Below, piece after piece: positions 54,449 to 63,500 of a stretch of 64,000 nt of DNA; the first letter of the stretch is position 1; each line of letters starts with the position of its first letter. The DNA is from Thiotrichales bacterium (GTDB lineage Bacteria; Pseudomonadota; Gammaproteobacteria; Thiomicrospirales; Thiomicrospiraceae). The notes beneath the pieces were generated by a model, which did no database searches, had not been told where the DNA came from, and saw only the letters and a list, made by a program, of their open reading frames with translations. The stretch is from contig JAFGUG010000023.1 in the NCBI GenBank assembly GCA_016938655.1, positions 124,001 to 188,000 of the forward strand, in the 5' to 3' direction. The translations under genes and the position numbers were made by a program.

Positions 54449-54475
54449 AGCAGGCCTGCTCACTTTGCAGGCAGG
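54449..54475. repeat. Palindrome copy before the PilZ pair
   Basis: Exact AGCAGGCCTGCT (54449-54460) followed by CACTTTGCAGGCAGGC, able to form an alternative weak stem, between selO and the first PilZ-like gene. Confidence 0.6.
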
Positions 54476-54546
54476 CAAAATCAGCAACACCTAATACCGT
54501 GCGCGATTTGTGAAACCATACAACAAACCATAGAATTGAAACGGCT

Positions 54547-54900
54547 ATGACAGACTTAACCGAACAACTAGATGAGCACAGAAACAGAGAGCGTGTGAGT
54601 ACGCGACGACCCGCACAAATCTTTATTAATGATGATGTTTTTGACGCTTTGATCATTAACCTCTCATTGGAAGGCCTGGGTATTTTAATTGACCGTGAAT
54701 TATCAGAAAACACGCCAATCAAAATTCTCTTTAGCTTGCCCGGATATGAACAGAGTTCAACCCTTACCCTGAACGGAAATATTGTTCACCGCACCGAGGT
54801 TAATCAAAAATGTCTGTTTGGGGTACGCTTTGCTCTGTTAAGCTTGCACGAAAAACTCGTGATTACCGGCTATATTAATTACCACCACCGATTAGATTAA
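54547..54900 (+). CDS. PilZ-like protein 1
   Basis: 117 residues, PilZ-domain pattern: N-terminal Arg-rich segment NRERVSTRRPA, then INLSLEGLGI (the D/NxSxxG motif with Asn in the first place) and a beta-barrel ending VHRTEVNQKCLFGVRF. If the first-place Asn is tolerated it may bind c-di-GMP. It is followed ten bases later by a second protein of the same length. Confidence 0.7.
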   Translation: MTDLTEQLDEHRNRERVSTRRPAQIFINDDVFDALIINLSLEGLGILIDRELSENTPIKILFSLPGYEQSSTLTLNGNIVHRTEVNQKCLFGVRFALLSLHEKLVITGYINYHHRLD

Positions 54901-54910
54901 AGACAGGTCA

Positions 54911-55264
54911 ATGGAAAACGAACCACGCAAACAGGTCAAGACTGACCGTAAAGTCACCTTACATGGTAAAAGTGCCAGTGCCGATGGGCATTTAGTGGAT
55001 GTATCGGTTCGTGGAATTGGTGTGATCTCTCAGCGTGGCGCTAAAGTGGGCACCGAATTAGACTGCACCTTTGAGCTGCCGGCCTTTAGCGTATTTAGGA
55101 TGTTTAATTTGCACGGCGTGGTCAGAACTCGCCATAATGTGGGTGATGAAATTTATCTGCACATTGAGTTTGAGCACTTAATCGAAGACGATAAATTGGC
55201 GTTACAAGACTTCATTGATTACAAAAACCGCCTTAGCCAAGCGTCTAAACGCACTTACGATTAA
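54911..55264 (+). CDS. PilZ-like protein 2
   Basis: 117 residues. VDVSVRGIGVIS provides a canonical DxSxxG motif. The N-terminal segment PRKQVKTDRKV has Arg and Lys but not a strict RxxxR. The same length and adjacency to PilZ-like protein 1 suggest duplication and divergence, perhaps giving two c-di-GMP affinities. Possible target: the motor genes 5 kb upstream. Confidence 0.7.
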   Translation: MENEPRKQVKTDRKVTLHGKSASADGHLVDVSVRGIGVISQRGAKVGTELDCTFELPAFSVFRMFNLHGVVRTRHNVGDEIYLHIEFEHLIEDDKLALQDFIDYKNRLSQASKRTYD

Positions 55265-55265
55265 A

Positions 55266-55303
55266 CAAAAAGCGGCTAAGTCACACTGACCAAGCCGCTT
55301 TAA
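55266..55303. terminator. Terminator between the PilZ pair and the exported deacetylase-like gene
   Basis: AAAAGCGGCT pairs with AGCCGCTTT around a long loop, with A and T runs that allow use on both strands. Confidence 0.7.
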
Positions 55304-55329
55304 TAAGCACGTTACTCGTTCAAGTTACA

Positions 55330-56481
55330 TTAACTTCGATGCACTCTCAAATGCTGCTTTTTCAACTCCGCAATCTCTTTGCTGTAATCAACCTCAATTT
55401 CCGGTGATTTACCAATCACATCTGGCATGGTTGGCTCGCCTAACAACACCTCAAAATTCCCCGCTACCGAATGCGCAAGCGGTTCCAACTGATATCCGCC
55501 GCCAAGCGACAAACACAATCGCCCATCACACAATAGCTGAGCGGCACCTTTAATTTTCAATAACAGGTCGTTAAAGCCTTGAACCGTCATTAAATGTTGC
55601 GCCAAATGATCCTTCCAGTGCGCATCGTATCCGGCAAACACAATAATCTGTTGCGGTTTAAACACCGCCAATTTTGGCGCAATCACCTCATCAAACACTT
55701 GCAAATAAGTCAAATCACCGGCGTCTTTTTGAAACGGACAATTGACGTTCGTGCCTTTCGCCTTGCCCTCACCAATCCATTCTGCGCCACCCGTCATTGG
55801 CCAAAATGGGTGTTGATGAATTGAAATCGCCATAATACTCGGATCATCAATCGTTAAATCTTGTGTTCCATTTCCGTGATGCACGTCAAAATCAATAATG
55901 GCAACCCGCTCAACGCCGCGGTATTTTTGTAACGCTTTGGCGGCAATCACATCCGAATTAAACAGACAAAATCCCATTGCCTTATTTTCTAAAGCATGAT
56001 GTCCAGGCGGTCGTAACAGCCCAAAGCCGTTATCGATTTGTCGATCATACACCGCTAAATTAAGCTCAATCGCACTGCCTACCGCCATTTTTGCGGCTTC
56101 AAAAGAGGCACTCGTAAGATAAGTGTCGCCTAAATAAGGGTTATACAATCCACCGCCGTGATCACTCAACGCCGCAATTTCATCAATATAGCCTTTGCTG
56201 TGTGCCCAAAGGAGCTCCTCTTCGGTGGCTTTGCGAGATTGCACAGGGACAAGCTTTTGCCACAATCCACGTTTTTCAAGCTCTTTATCTATGGCAGTCA
56301 AACGTTTGGCGTTTTCTGGGTGGCCTTCCATATCATGTTCATAAAACAAAGGGTCTAAAACCACCCCCGTTTTAAACGGCGTTTGTCGATTACTTAAGGT
56401 ACTGCACCCTGCTAATCCAACGGTACTTGCCCCCGCACTCAAAGCCAACATCGCTCGAATAAAGTCGCGTCTTCCTGACAT
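55330..56481 (-). CDS. Exported histone-deacetylase-family protein with Tat motif and lipobox
   Basis: 383 residues. The N-terminus MSGRRDFIRAML carries a twin-arginine motif, and LAGC at 23-26 is a lipobox, so the protein is probably a Tat-exported lipoprotein. The catalytic domain is a full deacetylase fold: RPPGHHALENKAMGFCLFN, IIDFDVHHGNGTQD with zinc ligands, VFAGYDAH and LGGGYQLEP. Substrate outside the cytoplasm is unknown: acetylated sugars, polyamines or proteins are possible. It is a second, distinct copy besides the cytoplasmic one at 3 kb. Confidence 0.88.
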   Translation of the reverse strand: MSGRRDFIRAMLALSAGASTVGLAGCSTLSNRQTPFKTGVVLDPLFYEHDMEGHPENAKRLTAIDKELEKRGLWQKLVPVQSRKATEEELLWAHSKGYIDEIAALSDHGGGLYNPYLGDTYLTSASFEAAKMAVGSAIELNLAVYDRQIDNGFGLLRPPGHHALENKAMGFCLFNSDVIAAKALQKYRGVERVAIIDFDVHHGNGTQDLTIDDPSIMAISIHQHPFWPMTGGAEWIGEGKAKGTNVNCPFQKDAGDLTYLQVFDEVIAPKLAVFKPQQIIVFAGYDAHWKDHLAQHLMTVQGFNDLLLKIKGAAQLLCDGRLCLSLGGGYQLEPLAHSVAGNFEVLLGEPTMPDVIGKSPEIEVDYSKEIAELKKQHLRVHRS

Positions 56482-56544
56482 ATCTCTACCCCTTTAATCT
56501 ATTTGAATAAACGTGATTACCGTGAAAATAACCTTATCAAAATT

Positions 56545-57117
56545 TCATCGACAAACCGATTCATAGGGTTCTATTAAACCTTTAAAACCATTTAATGAAA
56601 ATTCGTAATTCTGACTACCAAAGGCGCGACTATTCAACGTAAACGCCACTTTTTGGCCCAGCATTAAATCACGTAAAAGCGTTTGATAGCCGCTGTTCAT
56701 CACATTCATAGAGCGAATTTTGCCCGACTCCAATTCAAGGCGTACTTTATTTGAAAACTCATCTGCAGAATCCACCACCTGCAAAATCCCTTGCAGAACC
56801 GGTTGATGCTCAATGCTTTCTCCATTAATACGGTAACTGACACTTAAAAACTTTGGTGCTTCAGACAACACTTCATCGTTAAACAATAAAATTTGTAACA
56901 TCGGAAAAGGCGACATAGATGAACAAGTCACCCCAAAGAACACCTCTTTATCAGCTTGTTTGGTAAACAACTCAATATCCGAAACCACCCCTTGCTGACC
57001 TATGTAAATCGTGCGGTGAAAATCGCCCATCACAGACTGTTGACGATCTGCCATTGCCGCCCCCCAAAAAAAAGTGGTAACAAGCCACATTAACAGCACA
57101 GGCAACTTAAATTTCAC
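56545..57117 (-). CDS. Periplasmic protein of unknown function
   Basis: 190 residues, not recognised. Signal peptide MKFKLPVLLMWLVTTFFWGAAMA, then a mostly beta-pattern domain with two Cys (VTCSSM and the C-terminal ESVCR), which could form a disulfide. It lies between the exported deacetylase-like gene and a divergent chemoreceptor gene, 63 bases from the former on the same strand, so they may share a transcript. Confidence 0.7.
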   Translation of the reverse strand: MKFKLPVLLMWLVTTFFWGAAMADRQQSVMGDFHRTIYIGQQGVVSDIELFTKQADKEVFFGVTCSSMSPFPMLQILLFNDEVLSEAPKFLSVSYRINGESIEHQPVLQGILQVVDSADEFSNKVRLELESGKIRSMNVMNSGYQTLLRDLMLGQKVAFTLNSRAFGSQNYEFSLNGFKGLIEPYESVCR

Positions 57118-57450
57118 GTATATACTCCTTATTCACAAGCCTTTAAATGTGTTGATATTCTACCTAAAAAGGCCTGAACCAAGATAAGATTAGTGGCGCA
57201 TATAACGGTGGACTTCTAATAAAGCCCCCGATTTAACCACTCACGATAAAAAAGAGCTTTTGGCCTTGTTTATGCTTAGCAGAAATCACTCTGAAATTAA
57301 GCGAAACCTTTGCCACAGACACTATACGTTTCGCTCCAACCCATGAACGCTGAGGTTGAATCAGACTTTTTCAATGTTCAAGCTAACACCAACGTGCCCC
57401 ATAGAGCATGTGCGGCTTCACTTTTGGCCGAACAATTTAAGGATCTTACT

Positions 57451-60228
57451 ATGCGCGACAATGGACCTATTACCAATAATGAATACGTGCTTGCCAAAGG
57501 CACCAGCATTGTTTCTAGAACCGATTTACACGGCAATATTATTGCCGCCAACGAAGCCTTTGTTGAAGCCAGCGGTTTTGACTGGCAAGAACTCGTCGGA
57601 CAACCGCATAACATGCTACGTCACCCAGATGTGCCGCCCGCGGTGTTTAAAGATTTTTGGGCAACCATTCAAGCGGGTAAGCCGTGGTCGCAGATTGTTA
57701 AGAACCGTCGTAAAAATGGCGATCACTATTGGGTCGTTGCCAACGCCACCCCCATTTTTGAAAACGGTGAAATTGTCGGTTTTATGTCGGTCAGAACGCC
57801 GGCCACAACCGAACAAAAAACCGCTGCCGCTGAAGCCTACAAAGCGATTGAAGCCGGCTCAATCACTCTAAAAAATGGTGAAATAGAAACGTTCGCTAGC
57901 CGTTTTAACGTTCTTAATAACCTCAATCCAAGTTTAATCATATCCTTCCTCAGCGGGCTTTTATTAGCGTCTATTTTTCTGTCTAATTTATTCGATACGG
58001 GTATCTCGGATATCGCCTTTGAAGTTTTTGACGTCGCTATTGTTCTCTTAATTTTCCTGACCACCTATTTGGGCAGTAAACGCATGGCAAAAATAGCCGG
58101 CCTGATCACCTCCATATCGGAAGGAAAATTTGATAATGAGATACAAACTTCAGGTAAAAACCTAATCGGCCAAATCATGAGCCGTTTAAAGTCGATGCAA
58201 ATTAAACTGGGCGCCGATTTCGATGACGTTAATGCCGCCCTAAACAATGCCAAACGCATTGAAAGCGCGTTAAACGCGGCATCATCCAACATCATGGTGG
58301 CCGACCGCTTCCGCAGCATTATCTTTATGAATAATGCGGTTAAAAACATGTTAAAAGAGATTGAATCGGAAGTGCAAACGGTATTGCCGGAATTTAAAGC
58401 CGACAACCTGGTTCGTCAAAGTATTGATATTTTCCACAAGGATTCGCACCACCAAGAAAACATACTGGATAAACTGACCACCACCTTTAATACACGAATC
58501 GTAATGGGATCCGAAACCGTCGATTTGATTGTTGACCCCATCTTTGATGACCAAGGGCGTCGCATTGGAACGGTTGCCGAGTGGAAACGCATAACCGAAC
58601 AACTTGCCGTTGAAAACATGATTGCCGACATTGTTGCCAATGCGGCCAAAGGCGAACTCAGTGTTCGTATCGATACCGCACACTTAAGTGGCTTTGAACA
58701 ACGTCTATCTGTTTCTATTAATACCTTATTAGAGAGCTTTACTGACATCACGAGTAACCTAAATGTGGTGTTAGCCAAAACGAGCGAGGGCGACTTAAGC
58801 CATCAACTGAGTGGCAATTATGAAGGCCAAATGCGCACCATCCAAGTGGCCGTGAATAATGCCTTAGCGAACATTGCGATGACCTTCTCTAAAGTCAAAA
58901 ATGGCTCCAGTGAAATTGGTAATATGGCCACCGAAGTGGCCGTAGCGAGTGAAGATTTATCGCAGCGTACGCAACATCAAGCCGCGTCTTTAGAAGAGAC
59001 GGCGGCCAGCATGGAGCAAATTACTTCAACCATTCAAATGTCCTCAGACAACACTTTGAAAGCCAATGAACTATCGCATCAATCAGCCCAAGAGGCCAGA
59101 GAGGCGATGAACATTATGCACAAAACCATTCAAGCGATGAATGGTATTGAAGCGCTCAGCAAGCAGATTGGTGAGATTACTCACGTGATCGACAGCATCG
59201 CTTTCCAAACCAACCTGTTAGCCCTTAACGCTGCGGTTGAAGCGGCCAGAGCCGGTGAGCACGGTCGCGGTTTTGCAGTGGTGGCCGGAGAGGTACGAAA
59301 CTTAGCCCAAAAATCGGCGGAATCTTCTAAAGAGATCTCCAACCTAATCTCCTCTGCGACCTCACAAATTCAGTCGGGAACCAAATTGGTTGAACAGACC
59401 AATGGCGTGTTCGAGACAATGGTCATTAAAATTAATGAAGTGGAAACCTTAGTGTCTGAAATTGCCACGTCCAGCCAAGAACAGGCTAAAGGTTTAAGTC
59501 AAATTAACATTGCGGTCACCAACTTAGATGAAGTGACTCAACAAAATGCCGCACTGGTCGAAGAGCTGTCTGCCACCGCCGGCAATATGAGTGATGAAGC
59601 CAAGAGCCAAGCTGAATTTGTCGGTCGATTTGAGCTTGGAAAATACAATAAAAAACAACAAAAATCGATGCACAACATTGATTTTACCGATGCCAAAATG
59701 CAGCACAACGCATGGAACATTAAGCTGGAACAACTGTTAAACAACCAAGCAACCGATATTAATAAAGAGACGGCGCGATTAGACAACCAATGTTCTTTAG
59801 GAAAGTGGTTGTATTCGGAAGGCAAGCAGTTCGCTTCGCTGCCCGCCATGCAAACTCTGTTAACCCAACACCAAGAGTTTCATGCCACGATTGGCCGTGT
59901 CATAGATGCCAAAGCACTGGGCGATGATGAACTGGCCAAGGTTGAAAAAGTCAAAGCCTATCAACTCTCCCAAGAGCTTATGGTGGACATTGATGAACTG
60001 GAAGAGGCACTCAACAACACGAGTCCGTCTAGCCACGCTCAATTCACATCAAAACAGAGTGTTACACAACCTAGAACAGAACCCAGAGCCGTGCCGAGTT
60101 CAGTGCCAAAATCAACGCCAGCGAAATCGGCACCGATTAAGCCCGCACAAACACATTCTACTCCCATTAAAACGGCACCAAGCAGAGCGGTTGCCGCACC
60201 TGCGGCAGATGAGTGGAGTGAGTTTTAA
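57451..60228 (+). CDS. Aer-like methyl-accepting chemoreceptor with CZB domain and C-terminal pentapeptide
   Basis: 925 residues from ATG 57451 (AAGGA seven bases upstream). The 47 residues from an upstream ATG at 57310 have no family similarity. Aer-type PAS domain (10-115, starting NEYVLAKGTSIVSRTDLHG), membrane hairpin 160-205, HAMP-like region, second PAS-like domain about 265-380, MCP signalling hairpin with SIAFQTNLLALNAAVEAARAG, a CZB (zinc-binding) domain near 765-870 (HNAWNIKLEQLL, CSLGKWLY, HQEFHATIG), a Pro/Ala/Lys linker and a final EWSEF, which fits the xWxxF tether for CheR/CheB. It probably senses redox state and zinc or hypochlorite. Confidence 0.92.
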   Translation: MRDNGPITNNEYVLAKGTSIVSRTDLHGNIIAANEAFVEASGFDWQELVGQPHNMLRHPDVPPAVFKDFWATIQAGKPWSQIVKNRRKNGDHYWVVANATPIFENGEIVGFMSVRTPATTEQKTAAAEAYKAIEAGSITLKNGEIETFASRFNVLNNLNPSLIISFLSGLLLASIFLSNLFDTGISDIAFEVFDVAIVLLIFLTTYLGSKRMAKIAGLITSISEGKFDNEIQTSGKNLIGQIMSRLKSMQIKLGADFDDVNAALNNAKRIESALNAASSNIMVADRFRSIIFMNNAVKNMLKEIESEVQTVLPEFKADNLVRQSIDIFHKDSHHQENILDKLTTTFNTRIVMGSETVDLIVDPIFDDQGRRIGTVAEWKRITEQLAVENMIADIVANAAKGELSVRIDTAHLSGFEQRLSVSINTLLESFTDITSNLNVVLAKTSEGDLSHQLSGNYEGQMRTIQVAVNNALANIAMTFSKVKNGSSEIGNMATEVAVASEDLSQRTQHQAASLEETAASMEQITSTIQMSSDNTLKANELSHQSAQEAREAMNIMHKTIQAMNGIEALSKQIGEITHVIDSIAFQTNLLALNAAVEAARAGEHGRGFAVVAGEVRNLAQKSAESSKEISNLISSATSQIQSGTKLVEQTNGVFETMVIKINEVETLVSEIATSSQEQAKGLSQINIAVTNLDEVTQQNAALVEELSATAGNMSDEAKSQAEFVGRFELGKYNKKQQKSMHNIDFTDAKMQHNAWNIKLEQLLNNQATDINKETARLDNQCSLGKWLYSEGKQFASLPAMQTLLTQHQEFHATIGRVIDAKALGDDELAKVEKVKAYQLSQELMVDIDELEEALNNTSPSSHAQFTSKQSVTQPRTEPRAVPSSVPKSTPAKSAPIKPAQTHSTPIKTAPSRAVAAPAADEWSEF

Positions 60229-60556
60229 AGACGACTCACCAAACAAACATAAACGCTTTTAAAACGTTCAATTAAAAACGTTCAATTAAAAACTAAGCAG
60301 GCCTGTTAAATTCAATTTAACAGGCCTGCTTAGTTTTATAATCCCATAAATCACAATGTCACTCACAACGTCACTAATCCCATCAATAACCACAACTTAG
60401 ACCGCAACTTAGACTAACAAAAATTAATGCATTTAGGGTTCGCCAAAGTTCGCAACCGGCTTAAGCATTGGCCTTTGCAAGGCTGGATACAACGAGCGGA
60501 GTTGAACGCCAACCTTAAATGCACGAACATTGAGTAAACTTAATTAATTGGATGAC
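60229..60556. other. Gene-free spacer after the chemoreceptor
   Basis: Contains a 15-base tandem duplication (AAAACGTTCAATTAA twice, about 60260-60290) and the palindrome-based terminator. Nothing else is recognised to the end of the convergent GGDEF/EAL gene. Confidence 0.6.
60286..60337. terminator. Large palindrome-based terminator
   Basis: AACTAAGCAGGCCTG (and further) pairs perfectly for about 24 bases with its inverted copy ending CAGGCCTGCTTAGTT, with A and T runs on the outside. It ends the chemoreceptor transcript and may act in both directions. Confidence 0.85.
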
Positions 60557-63500
60557 TCAATCGAGTTTTTGTAAGGTTTTTGTATAGCGTTGAGTCCAGT
60601 TTATGACTTTTTCGGCATGCATCGGCTTCGCAATCGCATACCCTTGTGCCATATCACAGCCCATCTCTTTTAAGGTCTGTAAATGCTGTTTTGAACTTAC
60701 CCCCTCAGCAATCACCGTTTTATTCATTGCATGGCCCAAATCAATAATACTGTTGACCATATTTGCATCGCACGCATTTGCAAACATCCCCTCTACAAAC
60801 GATTGATCGATCTTTAGATAGTCAATTGGCAACTGGCGCAGATGGGTTAACGAGGAGTAACCGGTTCCAAAATCATCCAGAGCGGTTTTAATGCCCACCG
60901 CTCTTAAAGCCTCTAAAACCGTCGCGATATTCTCAAAGCTCTCAATACTACTGGATTCCAGCACCTCTATTTCAAGTCGACTCTTTAACGATTTTGGATA
61001 CAGAGCTAATATCTGGGTCACAACGTCAGTAAAGTTTTCTGCTTTTAAATGGTTCGGGCTAATGTTAATGCTGACCGGCAAATCAAACCCCTGCACCGAC
61101 CAATCTTGAAGTTGCAGTAACGCCCGATTCATCACCCACTCACCCAATGCGATCTCTTGCTCGGTGCCATCTAACAACTGCAGCATTTGCCCTAAAGACT
61201 CAACCACCCAACCGGGTTTAGCCCAACGAATAAGGGCTTCAAACCCAACCACCTGCAAGGTGTTTAAATCAATTTTGGGCTGATAAAACAACTCAAATTC
61301 GTTCTCTATGAGGGCATCGTTAATATCTTTTAAACGCTTTCTTCTGAGCTCTAAATCCAACTCTTGTTGCGCATTAAAGAAGTGATAACGATTTTTACCG
61401 TCATTTTTAGCCAAATACATCGACTGATCCGCATGCCTTAGCAAGGTATCGGCATCGCAATTGTCATCTGGATACAAGGTAATGCCAGCACTTACCGTCA
61501 CTTGGGCTTTAATCCCGTCAAGTTGTACAAATTGACTGGTATCCACCAAGACTCGTTGAACAATTGCCTCGCAATGCGTAAATGATTCGATCTGATTGAG
61601 CACCAACACAAATTCGTCACCACCCACTCGACTGACCGTATCCCCCTCACGCACCACGTGCTCCAATCGTCGAGCAATTTCAATTAACAACCGATCGCCT
61701 ATTTCATGCCCATAGTTATCGTTCACCGGCTTAAAGCCATCCAAATCTAGAAAAACAATTGCAACATGGGTTTTCAACCGACTCGCCTGATGCAACGCTA
61801 ACTTAATTCGATCATCCAACAATCGACGATTAGGTAACTGCGTGAGCGGATCTAAATAAGCCGCTTTGTGAAGCTGTTGCTCATGCTTTTTAAGGGTCGT
61901 GATGTCGGATAACACCGCAATGTAATTGATCAATGTTTGATTTTCATCACGTACAGCAACCACAGAAATGTGCAGAGCAATCTCTTTACCGTCTGCGGTC
62001 TGCGCCCAAATCTCATCGCTAAAATAGTCTGAGTGCTGCAAATGGCGCAATACCGATACAAAATAGGCACGACATTTTGAAATAAAAGAGAGGTTAAACA
62101 CTTGCTGACCAAGAATCATGTCATCGGTGAGTGCAAGCGCATTTTTTAAGGCGAGATTCGCGTTTAACACGGTGCCTTTTGCATCGGCGACAATCACCCC
62201 TTCTCGAATGTTCTCTAAGACACTGGCCGCAAGCTTTAAGGAATGTTCGTGATTTCGTTGCAGGGTGATATCGTGCCCCACACCTAGTATGCCAATAAAA
62301 TCACCCCACTGATTTTTTACAGGCGATTTATACATTTGATAGAGAGAACTCTCGCCGTTTGGAAAGGTCAGCCACTCTTCGTTCATGCGCGTCGAATTGT
62401 CTTTTTCAGCTAATAAATCATTTTCCCTAAAAAAATCTGCTTGCGACTTATCCATAAAATCATAGTCGGTTTTGCCTTTAATAGCGTTAAGTGGTACGCC
62501 AAAAAAACGTTCAAAAATCGGGTTTGCAAATTGATAAACGCCCATGCGATCTTTAAAAAAAACCATACCGGGTAGGTGGCGCAGCAAAGCGTATTGAAAA
62601 CTGTTTTGCTGATCAAGCTGGACTTGTTTCTCTAAAATCTGACGATTACGTTTGTCCAATAGAACAGAGAAAAGCACGACCAACAACATAATGGTCATAA
62701 ACAAAATAATTGGCAACTTATACTGATTCCAAACATCTTCAAACGCCACCACCGGCACTTTATCAAATGGCTCTAGCCGCAAGTCTTTCATCTGTTCAAG
62801 TAAGCTTAGATAACTCGATGGAATATCAAAACCATAAATCCCCGCCCGCTGAGCCACTTCGTCTTCTGGGTTTAAACTTAATAGCGCGGAGGCTATTTTT
62901 CGGGTCAAATCCCTAGGTAGGTGCGGCAAAGCAATCATCGGCCATTCGGGGTAAAGATGGGTGGAGACCGCAAACGGATAACCGGGTAAATTTTGACGAT
63001 TCATCACTTCAATTTGAGTCAGGTCTAATTTGCCTTCGGCAGCCATCTGCTCAAGCACACCAGAACGAACAAACCCAACATCCGCCGAGCCATTCAACAC
63101 ATGTTCAACCACCTTATCGTGGGGTGAACCCGTGTAATGAATGTTTAAATCTTGAACGTCAATATTATTTAAATTGAGCTCAATCGCTTGAGCAATAAAC
63201 CCACCTAAATAGATTGGGCCTAATGAAGCGATGGTTTGATGCTTTAGATTTTTAAGTGTTTGAATATCGGTACGAGATTTAAGGCGAAATATTACCCCAC
63301 CAAGTGTATTAACCGGCACCCCATTTTCTGAACGAATCAAGGTGGCCAATAACCCTGTTAAAGGCTTATCTTCACGTAACTTTAAAAAGTGTGGAGGGGT
63401 GGTAAAGAGTAAATCAATTCGATTCTGATTAAGTGCTTGTGAAATTTCATCTTGATTAAGCACCAAAACCTTAACTTGATAGCCGGGCAATTTTTGTGAT

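Larger units (their letters stand above)
2948..54460. repeat. Window-wide family of the 12-bp palindrome AGCAGGCCTGCT
   Basis: Exact copies start at 2948, 9042, 9422, 12736, 13801, 14902, 16706, 22281, 26537, 27203, 46643, 46850, 52733 and 54449. Further 10-bp cores GCAGGCCTGC are at 6165, 10197, 19310 and 47193. Many single-change forms, mostly AACAGGCCTGCT or AGCAGGCCTGTT, occur at 1070, 1094, 13258, 27351, 34994 and 60297 among others. Eight of the fourteen exact copies are inside genes. Random expectation for one 12-mer in 64 kb is about 0.004. Confidence 0.95.

Noticed and set aside
57181-57270. Possible sigma-28 promoter before the chemoreceptor (TAAA and CGATAA)
   Set aside because: The spacing between the two elements is 20 bases instead of the required 17 and the remaining positions do not match.
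57310-57450. 47-residue N-terminal extension of the chemoreceptor
   Set aside because: The internal ATG at 57451 has an AAGGA site and begins the usual Aer N-terminus. The extension has no family similarity.
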